From positions 1 to 35,689 of the forward strand of contig OMYD01000050.1 in NCBI GenBank assembly GCA_900315195.1: 35,689 bases of DNA. The letters are read 5' to 3'. Source of the stretch: an uncultured Eubacteriales bacterium (GTDB lineage Bacteria; Bacillota; Clostridia; Oscillospirales; Acutalibacteraceae). Below, piece by piece: positions 7,528 through 15,654 of the stretch; the first letter of the stretch is position 1, and each line of letters opens with the position of its first letter. The translations under genes and the position numbers were made by a program. The notes below the pieces were generated by a model. The model was given only the letters and a program-made list of their open reading frames with translations, was not told where the DNA came from and searched no databases.

Positions 7528-8037
7528 TTATTTCGCAAGAACCTCAAGAATTTCGCTTATATACATTTTGTGATACTCGTCGCCGTTGTAGTGCTTCAAT
7601 ACCTGGTTGCCGCCCAAAACGCTCTGCTCGTTAAGAAACTGTCCGTAAAGCTTTCTGCAGCCGAGTACAAGCCTTGCCTGCTCAAAATACGGCACGCCGT
7701 CCTCGGTGAAAATCGGCGTTAAGCCTGTTTCCTTGATCTTATTTACGTTTCTGCCGCTTTTTGAGCCGCAGAAGCTAAGCGCCTCGCGATAACTTTCATC
7801 AAAGAAGCAGATCGTAAAATACTCTCCGCGTTCAATAAACTCAAACGTATAGCGCTGAGGACGTATAAAAGTAAACGCTACGGGTTTGTTCCACATAATA
7901 CCCAAACCGCCCCAGCTTACTGTCATTGTGTTAAAGCTTTCCTGATTTCCCGCAGTAACAAGACCCCAGTTGCTTCCGAAAAGCTTAAAGGGGTTGTCAA
8001 AAATTTCCTGAGGATTAATCGAGCGAAACTCTGCCAT
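7528..8037 (-). CDS. flavin reductase family protein (FMN-binding split barrel)
   Basis: A 169-residue protein with the flavin-reductase/split-barrel pattern: GLVTAGNQESFNTMTVSWGGLG near the N-terminus (FMN phosphate region), KPVAFTFIRPQRYTFEFIERG, and YFTICFFDESYREALSFCGSKSGR. Family members bind FMN and either reduce flavins with NAD(P)H or act as small flavoproteins; the substrate cannot be read from sequence. I chose ATG 8037 because the promoter at 8081-8108 places the transcript start near 8074, so an in-frame extension to 8178 would not be transcribed. AAGGA lies upstream of this ATG. It is a single-gene unit divergent from argG. Confidence 0.85.
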   Translation of the reverse strand: MAEFRSINPQEIFDNPFKLFGSNWGLVTAGNQESFNTMTVSWGGLGIMWNKPVAFTFIRPQRYTFEFIERGEYFTICFFDESYREALSFCGSKSGRNVNKIKETGLTPIFTEDGVPYFEQARLVLGCRKLYGQFLNEQSVLGGNQVLKHYNGDEYHKMYISEILEVLAK

Positions 8038-8080
8038 TACACCAAATCCTTTCTTTTTTCCGATAATCTCTTTTCTATAT

Positions 8081-8108
8081 ATTATAACACTTTTTGAATA
8101 ATATTCAA
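8081..8108 (-). promoter_or_regulatory. promoter of the flavin reductase family gene, overlapped by a TTGAAT palindrome
   Basis: Minus strand TTGAAT (8108-8103), 16-nt spacer, TATAAT (8086-8081). The -35 lies in the inverted repeat TTGAAT-AAT-ATTCAA (8094-8108), similar to an arginine-repressor half-site pair but with a 3-nt rather than 4-nt centre. Confidence 0.65.
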
Positions 8109-8288
8109 TACACTTACAAAAATATTCATTATTTTGTATATTATTGACTTTTTTATGAATATTAATGATAAATCTCAAACTTTCATTTTTGCGTTTTCTT
8201 GATTTATATGAACAAATTTGTCAATTGTATTCAGCCAAGTAACCAAAATCTCGTGATGTTTTCGGTATTTTTGTGCAAGACCTAAAAG

Positions 8289-8308
8289 TTGTATATTTAT
8301 TCAGAAAA
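8289..8308 (+). promoter_or_regulatory. possible ARG-box (ArgR/AhrC site) upstream of argG
   Basis: On the minus strand, CTGAATAAATATAC lies just upstream of the argG -35 and resembles the Bacillus ARG-box CATGAATAAAAATTCA (recalled consensus). Similar TGAAT/ATTCA fragments lie at 8094-8108, near 8122-8127 and near 8155-8165. The rest of 8038-8375 holds only the two promoters and AT-rich sequence; no gene is seen there. Confidence 0.35.
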
Positions 8309-8311
8309 CAC

Positions 8312-8339
8312 TTGATTTTTTATAAAGATGTAGTATAAT
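8312..8339 (+). promoter_or_regulatory. argG promoter
   Basis: TTGATT (8312-8317), 16-nt spacer, TATAAT (8334-8339), about 36 nt before ATG 8376. It is the likely main promoter of the arginine cluster. Confidence 0.75.
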
Positions 8340-8375
8340 TGTATTCGTAACATAAATTTGTCTGGAGGAATTATC

Positions 8376-9600
8376 ATGGCTGACAACAAAATCAAAAAAG
8401 TAGTGCTCGCCTATTCGGGCGGTTTGGACACATCCATCATCATCCCCTGGCTCAAGGAAAACTACGACAACTGCGAGGTTATCGCTGTTTCAGGCAACGT
8501 AGGTCAGGGCACCGAGCTTGACGGTCTTGAGGAAAAGGCAATTAAAACAGGCGCTTCCAAGCTCTATATCGAGGACCTCAACAAGGAATTCGTTGAGGAG
8601 TACGTATTCCCCACAATGAAGGCAGGCGCCGTGTACGAGGGCAAATACCTTCTGGGCACATCCTTTGCCCGTCCCGTAATCGCAAAGAGAATCGTTGAAA
8701 TCGCAAAGGCCGAGGGCGCAGACGCAATCTGCCACGGCTGCACCGGCAAGGGCAACGACCAGGTTCGTTTTGAGCTGGCAATCAAGGCTTACGCTCCCGA
8801 CATGAAAATCATCGCTCCGTGGAGAACATGGGAATTCAAGTCCCGTGAGGAAGAAATCGCATACGCGGAAGCTAAAAATATCCCCCTGAAAATCAACAGA
8901 GAAACCAACTACTCCAAGGACAAGAATCTCTGGCACCTCAGCCACGAAGGACTCGACCTTGAAGATCCCGCAAATGAGCCGATGTACAACAAAGAGGGCT
9001 TCCTCGAGATGGGCGTTTCCCCCGAACAGGCTCCCGACAAGCCCGAGTACGTCACAATCAGCTTTGAAAAGGGTATCCCCACCAAAATCAACGGCGAGGC
9101 GACCGAGTCTGTAGCCGTCATTGAAAAGCTCAACGAAATCGGCGGAAGAAACGGAATCGGCATCACCGACATCGTAGAGAACCGTCTTGTAGGCATGAAG
9201 GCTCGCGGCGTTTATGAAACACCCGGCGGCACCAATCCTCTACGCGGCTCACGACAAGCTCGAGGAAATCTGCCTTGACAAGGACACCCTTCACTACAAG
9301 AAGAACCTCGCAAACACCTTTGCCGATCTGGTATACGACGGCAAGTGGTACACACCCCTTCGTGAGGCTATGTCAGCCTTCGTTGACAGCACTCAGGAGT
9401 ATGTAACGGGTGAGGTTAAGCTCAAGCTGTACAAGGGCAACATCATTGACGCGGGCGTAACCAGCCCCTACAGCCTCTATGATGAGGAAATCGCTACCTT
9501 TGACGAGGACGAGGTTTACGATCAGAACGACAGCGCAGGCTTCATCAACCTGTTCGGCCTCCCCATCAAGGTTCGCGCTAAAAAGGGTTTGATTAAATAA
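8376..9600 (+). pseudogene. argG: argininosuccinate synthase, interrupted by a one-base frameshift
   Basis: ArgG joins citrulline and aspartate with ATP, the penultimate step of arginine synthesis. ATG 8376 follows TCTGGAGGAATT. The P-loop pyrophosphatase motif AYSGGLDTS is at residues 12-20. The frame is open to ACC (9231-9233), codon 286 in GVYETPGGT; one extra A (9234 or 9235) then shifts it. As sequenced, the first frame stops at 9278 after a nonsense tail (300 residues). Removing one A restores [11 protein letters not shown] and the remaining 120 residues to the stop at 9600, giving the normal length of about 407. Either the gene is freshly broken, or this is an assembly/sequencing error; no other damage is seen and the cluster is otherwise mostly intact. 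An in-frame ATG at 9214 could allow translation of the second part alone. Confidence 0.9.
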
Positions 9601-9626
9601 TCAAAGGTTAAAAGTAACCGATTTTC

Positions 9627-9678
9627 GGGCAGGGGGAATACCCCTGCCCATATAGTGTTTAATAGGGGTATCTTTTTT
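9627..9678 (+). terminator. terminator with competing upstream hairpin (attenuator-like) between argG and argH
   Basis: Hairpin 1: GGGCAGGGG (9627-9635)/CCCCTGCCC (9641-9649), a perfect 9-bp stem without a T-run. Hairpin 2: ATACCCCT (9638-9645)/AGGGGTAT (9664-9671) followed by CTTTTTT. Both need the CCCCT at 9641-9645, so they exclude each other. Hairpin 2 is a plausible terminator and hairpin 1 an antiterminator. A third small stem (GGTTA/TAACC) lies at 9606-9619. Confidence 0.6.
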
Positions 9679-9751
9679 CTGTCCGAATTTTGTTTTTCGG
9701 CTGATTTTTATGCCCGTAATTATATTATCCACTTAAATACGGAGGTAAAAA

Positions 9752-11128
9752 ATGCAGCTTTGGAAAGGCAGATTTAAAAAAGAACTTTCAAAAACCACCA
9801 ACGACTTCAATTCTTCGATCCCCTTTGACAGCCGCATGTATAAAGAGGACATCGAGGGCAGCATTGCCCACGCGACTATGTTGGGAAAATGCGGCATCAT
9901 CAGCGAGGAAAGCAGCGACGACATCATTCAGGGCTTAAAGGGTATACTTGCCGACATCGAATCGGGCGCACTTAAAATCGACATGGAGGCGGAGGATATC
10001 CACACCTTCATCGAGGGCGAGCTGACAAAGCGCATAGGCGACAACGGAAAGCGGCTTCACACCTCGCGCAGCCGCAACGACCAGGTCGCGCTTGATGTAA
10101 AGCTCTACCTCAAAAAAGAGGTCGTCAACGTCAAAAACCTTGTTGTTGACCTGATTAAGGTAATCGCTGATAAAGCGGAGCAGTACAGCGAAACCGTAAT
10201 GCCGGGCTACACCCACCTTCAAAGGGCGCAGCCCATCGTATTCGGTCACCATCTTCTCGCGTACGGCGAAATGCTGCTCAGAGACGTTTCCCGCTTGGAG
10301 GACTGCCTTAAAAGAATGGACGAAATGCCTCTCGGCTCCTGCGCGCTGGCTGGCACTACCTACCCCATCGACAGAACAATCACCGCCGGGCTTCTCGGCT
10401 TTGACAGAATAACAAACAACTCGCTCGACGGCGTTTCAGACCGCGACTTCTGTATTGAGTTCGCGTCGGTGCTGTCTATCATCATGGTTCACCTAAGCCG
10501 CTTTTCCGAGGAAATCATCATGTGGTGCAGCTGGGAATTCAAGTTCGTTGAGCTTGACGACGCTTTCTCCACAGGCTCCTCGATAATGCCGCAGAAAAAG
10601 AATCCCGACATCGCCGAGCTGGTGCGCGGCAAAAGCGGAAGAGTGTTCGGAGACACCATGACCCTGCTGACCGTAATGAAGGGTATCGCCCTGGCGTACA
10701 ACAAGGACATGCAGGAGGACAAGGAAGCTATTTTTGACGCTGTTGACACCGTTAAAATGTGCCTTACCGCCTTTACGCCGATGCTCGACACCATGCGCGT
10801 AATCCCCGAAAACATGCGCAAAGCGGCTGCAGGCGGCTTTATAAACGCCACCGACTGCGCCGACTGGCTGACAAAGAACGGCGTTCCGTTCCGCGACGCT
10901 TACAAGGCGACGGGCGAGCTGGTTGCGCGCTGCATTGAGCTGGGCACTGATCTTGAAAATCTTCCTCTTGACGAATACAAAGCTGTCTGCGACGTATTCA
11001 CCGAGGATGTATATAACGCGATTTCCCTTGAAAAATGCGTTTCAACGCGCACCGCGTTCGGCGGCCCCGCGCCTCAATTGGTAAAAGCGCAGGCACAGCG
11101 CGTAAAGGAAATTGCAGAGAATTTGTAA
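9752..11128 (+). CDS. argH: argininosuccinate lyase
   Basis: 458 residues, normal family length. ArgH splits argininosuccinate into arginine and fumarate, the last step of the pathway, in the cytoplasm. It belongs to the fumarase/aspartase superfamily: the N-terminus MQLWKGRFKKELSK, the HTSRSRNDQVALD region and the signature GSSIMPQKKNPDIAEL are all present; the catalytic Ser lies in the flexible GSS loop. GGAGGTAAAAA precedes ATG 9752. It lies 151 bp after argG, separated by the attenuator-like hairpins, and no clear own promoter was found. The RAYT open frame begins within its 3' end, and the argH stop (11126-11128) is intact. Confidence 0.97.
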   Translation: MQLWKGRFKKELSKTTNDFNSSIPFDSRMYKEDIEGSIAHATMLGKCGIISEESSDDIIQGLKGILADIESGALKIDMEAEDIHTFIEGELTKRIGDNGKRLHTSRSRNDQVALDVKLYLKKEVVNVKNLVVDLIKVIADKAEQYSETVMPGYTHLQRAQPIVFGHHLLAYGEMLLRDVSRLEDCLKRMDEMPLGSCALAGTTYPIDRTITAGLLGFDRITNNSLDGVSDRDFCIEFASVLSIIMVHLSRFSEEIIMWCSWEFKFVELDDAFSTGSSIMPQKKNPDIAELVRGKSGRVFGDTMTLLTVMKGIALAYNKDMQEDKEAIFDAVDTVKMCLTAFTPMLDTMRVIPENMRKAAAGGFINATDCADWLTKNGVPFRDAYKATGELVARCIELGTDLENLPLDEYKAVCDVFTEDVYNAISLEKCVSTRTAFGGPAPQLVKAQAQRVKEIAENL

Positions 11129-11154
11129 ACGCGACAGAACGCAATGATAAAAAC

Positions 11155-11646
11155 ATAAAACGCAAGAGTTTGCGTTTGCCTGATTATGATTACAGTCAAA
11201 ACGGCGCGTACTACGTTACCATATGCACCCACAACAGAGAAGCTCTGTTCGGAAGGGTTTCTTACGCAGGGGCGCACCCATGTGTGCGCCTAAACGCGGC
11301 AGGTGTAATGATCAGGAATAAGCTCTTTTCTCTCGAAGAAAGGTTTGAGGGAGTAAGAATTGATTATCACTGCATTATGCCTAACCATATTCATTTTGTG
11401 CTCATCAAAGAGGGCGCACACACGGGTGCGCCCCTACACGAAATAATTAAATGGTATAAAACTCAAACGACAAATAATTATATCAAGCTTGTAAAGCAGA
11501 ATGTTTTGCCGCCGTTTAACAGGCATGTTTGGCAAAGAAATAATTATGAACACGTTATCAGAGGCGAAAGGGATTTAAATGAAATAAGAAGCTATATTGA
11601 AAACAATCCCGCTAAATGGTTCTTTGATAATTATTTTCAAAAGTAA
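11155..11646 (+). CDS. REP-associated tyrosine transposase (RAYT, Y1_Tnp/IS200-like)
   Basis: About 163 residues. The N-terminus KRKSLRLPDYDYSQNGAYYV, the TICTHNREALFG motif, the HUH motif MPNHIHFV and the C-terminal RSYIENNPAKW (with the nucleophile Tyr) are typical of RAYTs, single-copy relatives of IS200/IS605 transposases that cut single-stranded palindromes. The natural start before KRKSLRL reads ATA (11155-11157), not ATG, and no Shine-Dalgarno site is visible; the open frame extends upstream into argH. It may be silent, or use a rare start. Two TAGGGGCG-type palindromes lie inside the coding frame (11269-11290, 11412-11436). It sits between argH and argC in the same direction, 12 bp before argC. 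Confidence 0.85.
   Translation: MKRKSLRLPDYDYSQNGAYYVTICTHNREALFGRVSYAGAHPCVRLNAAGVMIRNKLFSLEERFEGVRIDYHCIMPNHIHFVLIKEGAHTGAPLHEIIKWYKTQTTNNYIKLVKQNVLPPFNRHVWQRNNYEHVIRGERDLNEIRSYIENNPAKWFFDNYFQK
11269..11290 (+). repeat. TAGGGGCG-family palindrome inside the RAYT gene, copy 1
   Basis: GGCGCAC-CCATGT-GTGCGCC core preceded by AGGGG. It is translated in frame (region AGAHPCVRL). Confidence 0.75.
11412..11436 (-). repeat. TAGGGGCG-family palindrome inside the RAYT gene, copy 2 (inverted)
   Basis: GGGCGCAC-ACACGG-GTGCGCCC followed by CTA. It is nearly the reverse complement of copy 1, so the two copies face each other across about 120 bp. It is translated as EGAHTGAPLH. Confidence 0.75.
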
Positions 11647-11657
11647 GGAATGATAAC

Positions 11658-12692
11658 ATGATAAAAGCAGGAATCGTAGGCGCCACAGGCTACGCGGGCG
11701 CGGAGCTTGTTCGTTTGCTCACAGCTCACCCCGAAGCGGAAATCGCCGCAATCAGCTCGGTTTCCTTTGAGGGACAAAAGCTAAGCGACGTTTACCCCGC
11801 CTACACCTTTTTAAACGATATGATATGCGAAAATCAGGAGGCTGTCGTTGAAAAGAGCGACGTAATTTTCGCGGCGCTTCCTCACGGTCTTTCCCAGGAG
11901 CTCGCCGCTAAGTGCATCGGCGCTGACAAGGCATTCATCGACCTCGGCGCGGATTTCCGCCTCGAGAGCGAGGACGAATATACCGAATGGTACGGCGGCA
12001 CTTATCTTGACAAAGCGCTTCACAAAGAGAGCGTCTACGGACTTCCTGAGTTTTTCCGCGACAAAATCAAGGGCAAGCGCCTTATCGCTAATCCCGGCTG
12101 CTACACAACCTGTTCGCCTCTGGCAATCGCGCCCGCGATAGCAAACGGACTTATCAGTACAAAGGGCATTATCTGCGACTGCAAAAGCGGCGTAACCGGC
12201 GCCGGCAGAAAGCCTACTCAGGGTAACCATTTTCCCGAGCTTAACGAGGGCTTCCACGCCTACAAGGTGGCAAGTCACCGCCACACCCCCGAAATCGAGC
12301 AGACTCTTTCAAAGCTCAGCGGCGAGGATGTGACAATCACCTTTGTGCCACATCTGCTCCCCGTAAACCGCGGCATTCTCGCTACAGTTTATGCCGATAT
12401 CAAGGACGGCGTTACCTTTGAGGAAATACGCAAAGCGTACGAGGACTACTACAAAGACGAGTTCTTTGTACGCCTGCTCGAAGACGGCAAGTGCGCCGAT
12501 ATTCACAACGTGCGCTATTCAAATTTCTGTGACGTTTCAATCCACCATGACAAGCGCGCCGGTAAACTTGTAGCCTGCGCGGCGATCGACAACATGGTAA
12601 AGGGCGCGGCAGGTCAGGCGATCCAGAACATGAACATCATTTTCGGCCTGGACGAAAAAACAGGACTTGTTATTGTACCGCCTGCATTTTAG
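11658..12692 (+). CDS. argC: N-acetyl-gamma-glutamyl-phosphate reductase
   Basis: 344 residues. ArgC reduces N-acetylglutamyl phosphate to the semialdehyde with NADPH. The N-terminal Rossmann motif GIVGATGYAGAELVRLL and the catalytic Cys in NPGCYTTCSPLAIAP are clear; SGVTGAGRKPTQGNHFPE and SHRHTPEIEQTL are family-typical. It follows the RAYT gene by 11 bp, with a modest AAGGA site before ATG 11658. The stop TAG (12690-12692) runs directly into a palindromic element whose first base is the G of the stop codon. Confidence 0.97.
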   Translation: MIKAGIVGATGYAGAELVRLLTAHPEAEIAAISSVSFEGQKLSDVYPAYTFLNDMICENQEAVVEKSDVIFAALPHGLSQELAAKCIGADKAFIDLGADFRLESEDEYTEWYGGTYLDKALHKESVYGLPEFFRDKIKGKRLIANPGCYTTCSPLAIAPAIANGLISTKGIICDCKSGVTGAGRKPTQGNHFPELNEGFHAYKVASHRHTPEIEQTLSKLSGEDVTITFVPHLLPVNRGILATVYADIKDGVTFEEIRKAYEDYYKDEFFVRLLEDGKCADIHNVRYSNFCDVSIHHDKRAGKLVACAAIDNMVKGAAGQAIQNMNIIFGLDEKTGLVIVPPAF

Positions 12693-12834
12693 GAACGTGA
12701 CGTTCTATCCAAAGCCGGGAACGTGACGTTCCATCCAAAGCCGCCTTTGGATAAATTTATTTATCATAAAAGTTTCTGCAACGGCGTGTCATTTCTTGCA
12801 AGTACGGAAAGGTAGTTAAATACAACCGTTAAAT
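12692..12834 (+). repeat. dispersed palindromic element, copy A, after argC
   Basis: Two heads in tandem: GGAACGT-G-ACGTTCT (12692-12706, one wobble) and GGAACGT-G-ACGTTCC (12718-12732), each followed by ATCCAAAGCCG. Then come a hairpin TCCAAA-GCCGCC-TTTGGA, a CCTTTGG box (12744-12750), a 29-nt spacer and AACGGCG (12780-12786). A degenerate second palindrome may lie near 12818-12832. The 182-bp argC-argJ gap is mostly this element. Confidence 0.7.
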
Positions 12835-12874
12835 ATGGCGCGCAGCTCTATATTATTATATTTAGGTATCTATC

Positions 12875-14155
12875 ATGAACAACTACACCTTCATCAACGG
12901 CGGCGTAACTTCGCCGCAAGGCTTTACCGCCAACGGAATTTGCGCAGGCGTAAAGCAGGCGACCTCCGCCGCAATTACCAAAGCAATAAAGGCAAACGAC
13001 TCCTCGGTCATTCCGAACGGCAAACGTGACCTGGCGCTTATCGCGTGTGACAAGCCCTGCTCGGCAGCGGCGATCTTCACAAAGAACCTCGTAAAATCCG
13101 ACACAATCTACGTCACGCAAAAGCACCTTGAAAACGGTGTTGCTCAAGCCGTAATTGTCAACTCGGGCAACGCCAACGCCTGCAATCCCGACGGCTATGA
13201 AAAAGCAGAAGCAATGGCTAAGCTCGCGGCAGACGCTCTGGGAATTGACGAAAACGACGTAATCGTAGCCTCCACAGGCGTAATAGGCCAACCCCTTCCT
13301 TTGGCTCCTATCGAAAGCGGCGTAAACGCGCTGAAGGACATTCTCTCCAAGGACGGCGGCACAAACGCGGCTGAAGCCATAATGACGACCGACACCGTCA
13401 AAAAGGAATGGGCGGTTCAGACCGTAATTGACGGCAAAACCGTAACCATCGGCGGCATAGCCAAGGGCAGCGGAATGATTCACATAAACATGGGCACGAC
13501 GCTGTCGTTTGTCACCACCGACGCGGCAATCTCCGCCCAAATGCTGCACTCGGCGCTTATTGAGGCCGCAGACGTGAGCTATAACATGGTAAGCGTTGAC
13601 GGCGACACCTCAACCAACGATACATTAGCTATCCTTGCCTCGGGTTACGCGGGCAACGCGGAAATCACCGAGAAAAACGAGGACTACAAAATCTTCCTTC
13701 AGGCTCTTACCGCGGCGTTTAAAAAGGTAGCAAGGCTGCTCGCCTCCGACGGTGAAGGCGCCACAAAGCTTCTTGTCTGCAACGTAAGCGGCGCGGCTGA
13801 CGAAAAAGCGGCTAAAACAATCGCCAAAAGCGTAATCTGCTCAAGCCTTGTAAAGGCGGCTATGTTCGGCGCGGACGCAAACTGCGGAAGAATCCTCTGC
13901 GCAATCGGCTACAGCGGCGCTCAGGTCAACGACGTTAAAAAAATCGACGTTTTATATAAATCCTCTGCGGGCGAAATCCTGGTCTGTCAAAACGGCTGCG
14001 GACTCGCGTTTGACGAGGAAAAGGCTGAAAAAATCCTTTTGGAAAACGAAATTGAAATCATTATCACGCTTGGCGACGGCGCTTCAACCGCCGAAGCCTA
14101 CGGTTGCGACCTCACATACGATTACGTAAAAATCAACGGCGACTACCGCACATGA
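12875..14155 (+). CDS. argJ: bifunctional ornithine acetyltransferase / N-acetylglutamate synthase
   Basis: 426 residues. ArgJ moves the acetyl group from N-acetylornithine to glutamate, closing the acetyl cycle; many versions also use acetyl-CoA. Motifs: VNSGNANAC, ASTGVIGQPLP, KGSGMIHINMGTTLSFVTTDA and SVDGDTSTNDT. ArgJ normally cleaves itself before a Thr in M-A-T; here the site reads M-G-T (Gly207-Thr208), with the nucleophile Thr kept. The C-terminus KINGDYRT is normal. The Shine-Dalgarno before ATG 12875 is weak (TTTAGGT). It is followed 8 bp later by the remains of a second RAYT gene. Confidence 0.96.
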   Translation: MNNYTFINGGVTSPQGFTANGICAGVKQATSAAITKAIKANDSSVIPNGKRDLALIACDKPCSAAAIFTKNLVKSDTIYVTQKHLENGVAQAVIVNSGNANACNPDGYEKAEAMAKLAADALGIDENDVIVASTGVIGQPLPLAPIESGVNALKDILSKDGGTNAAEAIMTTDTVKKEWAVQTVIDGKTVTIGGIAKGSGMIHINMGTTLSFVTTDAAISAQMLHSALIEAADVSYNMVSVDGDTSTNDTLAILASGYAGNAEITEKNEDYKIFLQALTAAFKKVARLLASDGEGATKLLVCNVSGAADEKAAKTIAKSVICSSLVKAAMFGADANCGRILCAIGYSGAQVNDVKKIDVLYKSSAGEILVCQNGCGLAFDEEKAEKILLENEIEIIITLGDGASTAEAYGCDLTYDYVKINGDYRT

Positions 14156-14163
14156 CCGCTCAG

Positions 14164-14632
14164 CTAAAAAGGAAACCTAACCGACTTAAAACTTTGATTA
14201 CTCGCAACCCGGCGCATATTTTATCACCATTTGTTCTACGCACAAAAATGGATGTTTTGGGAATTAGGGGCGAGCATTGCTCGCCCGAAGTCGACAACAC
14301 ATCTTTCAGAATGCGGAAAGGTTATAGAGAAAAAAATTAAAGATATTGAAAAGCGGTATCAGTACATCAAAGTTATAAATTATACCATTATGCCAAATCA
14401 CATTCACCTGCTTCTAACGCATTACTACGACGACAGAAGGCGAACACCTGATATATCAAGAGTTATACAACAATTTAAAGGCGTGGTAACAAAAGCTTTT
14501 GGCGTTTCTGTTTGGCAAAAATCATTTCATGACCGCATTACACGAAACGAATCTGAGTTTAGAAAAATCTATGAATATATTGACAACAATCCCATGAAAT
14601 GGAAAGAGGATTGTTTTTATATCAAATTCTAA
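14164..14632 (+). pseudogene. degraded RAYT (REP-associated tyrosine transposase)
   Basis: A second RAYT, distinct from the one after argH. The N-terminal LKRKPNRLK is in one frame (from 14164), NFDYSQPGAYFITICS in the next after a missing base near 14190, and from about 14300 a third frame gives LSECGKVIEKKIKDIEKRYQY, then the HUH motif MPNHIHLLL and KIYEYIDNNPMKWKED to the stop at 14632. A TAG interrupts frame two at the TAGGGGCG palindrome (14265-14286). There is no ATG at the expected start. At least two frame changes mean no full-length product; a fragment from about 14300 on could in principle still be translated. It lies between argJ and argB in the same direction. Confidence 0.8.
14265..14286 (+). 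repeat. TAGGGGCG-family palindrome in the degraded RAYT
   Basis: TAG then GGGCGAGC (14268-14275), ATT, GCTCGCCC (14279-14286): a perfect 8-bp stem. The TAG stops one of the reading frames. Confidence 0.75.
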
Positions 14633-14648
14633 AAATGGAGTAAAAACT

Positions 14649-15503
14649 ATGGACGTTAAAAAAAGGGCAAAGGTTTTAATCCAGGCAATGCCTTATATAA
14701 AGAAATGGTCGGGCGAGACCATCGTTGTAAAATACGGCGGCAACGCCATGATCAACGAGGACTTAAAATCCGCTGTTATGAGCGATTTGGTGCTCATGCA
14801 GCTAATCGGCATCAACGTTGTTCTCGTTCACGGCGGCGGACCAGAAATCAACGCTATGTTAAAGGCAATCGGCAAGGAAAGCAAATTTGAGAACGGAATG
14901 CGCGTTACCGATCAGGAGACGATCGACATTGTTCAGATGGTTCTCGCCGGAAAGGTAAACAAAAGCCTTGTTCAGCTTCTTGAAAGCCACGGCGGCAGAG
15001 CTCTCGGCCTTTGCGGACTCGACGGCAAAATGCTTATGGCAGATAAGCTTGTAGAGGGCGCGGCTGATTTGGGCTTTGTGGGCGAAATCCGCGAGGTTAA
15101 TCCCGAGCCGCTTCAAAACGCCATGAAGGACGGTTATCTTCCGATCGTCGCCACCGTTGCGGGCGGTTATGACGGAAATGTTTACAATATCAACGCCGAT
15201 CTCGCCGCGGCTCAGATTGCGGCTAAGCTCGGAGCCAAAAAGCTGATTCTCATGACCGACATCCGCGGTCTTCTCCGCGATGTAAACGACGACGAAAGTC
15301 TTATCCCCGTTGTAAATGTCAGCGAGGTTCCCATGCTCAAGCGCGACGGAATAATAAAAGGCGGCATGATCCCCAAAATTGACTGCTGTGTTGAGGCGGT
15401 GCGCAACGGCGTGAACCGCGCCCATATAATCGACGGCAGACTTGAGCATTCAATCCTCCTTGAGCTCTTCAGCGACGAAGGCATAGGCACAATGTTCTAC
15501 TGA
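14649..15503 (+). CDS. argB: acetylglutamate kinase
   Basis: 284 residues. ArgB phosphorylates N-acetylglutamate with ATP, the second step of the pathway and often the arginine-feedback point. The amino-acid kinase motifs VVKYGGNAM (phosphate-binding Lys), VLVHGGGPEIN, NINADLAAAQIA and KGGMIPKIDCCVEAV are all there. GGAGT precedes ATG 14649. The stop TGA (15501-15503) overlaps the first two bases of the palindromic element that follows. Confidence 0.97.
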   Translation: MDVKKRAKVLIQAMPYIKKWSGETIVVKYGGNAMINEDLKSAVMSDLVLMQLIGINVVLVHGGGPEINAMLKAIGKESKFENGMRVTDQETIDIVQMVLAGKVNKSLVQLLESHGGRALGLCGLDGKMLMADKLVEGAADLGFVGEIREVNPEPLQNAMKDGYLPIVATVAGGYDGNVYNINADLAAAQIAAKLGAKKLILMTDIRGLLRDVNDDESLIPVVNVSEVPMLKRDGIIKGGMIPKIDCCVEAVRNGVNRAHIIDGRLEHSILLELFSDEGIGTMFY

Positions 15504-15616
15504 AACGTGACGTTTCATCCAAAGCCGCCTTTGGTAAACATGATATAACTGATACGTTTCTGAAACGGCGTGCCCGTTCTCGCGGGTTGGGAAGTTTTAT
15601 TATCAAACGTTTGATT
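15502..15616 (+). repeat. dispersed palindromic element, copy B, after argB (best-preserved copy)
   Basis: Head GAAACGT-G-ACGTTTC (15502-15516) begins inside the argB stop codon. It is followed by ATCCAAAGCCG, CCTTTGG (15528-15534), a 29-nt spacer, AACGGCG (15564-15570), then CCCG-TTCTCG-CGGG and, after about 31 nt, the perfect 14-bp palindrome ATCAAACGTTTGAT (15602-15615). Confidence 0.75.
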
Positions 15617-15654
15617 AGCGACAAAAATCACATTAATTAAAGCGAGGTGTCCGC

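Noticed and set aside
8200..8375. T-box or other amino-acid riboswitch before argG
   Set aside because: The predicted transcript start leaves only about 30 nt of leader, too short for a riboswitch, and no T-box motif is seen.
9214..9600. A separate small gene after argG
   Set aside because: It is the C-terminal third of ArgG in a shifted frame; residues join seamlessly when one A is removed.
12848..13549. Antisense open frame within argJ
   Set aside because: A compositional shadow of a well-supported gene.
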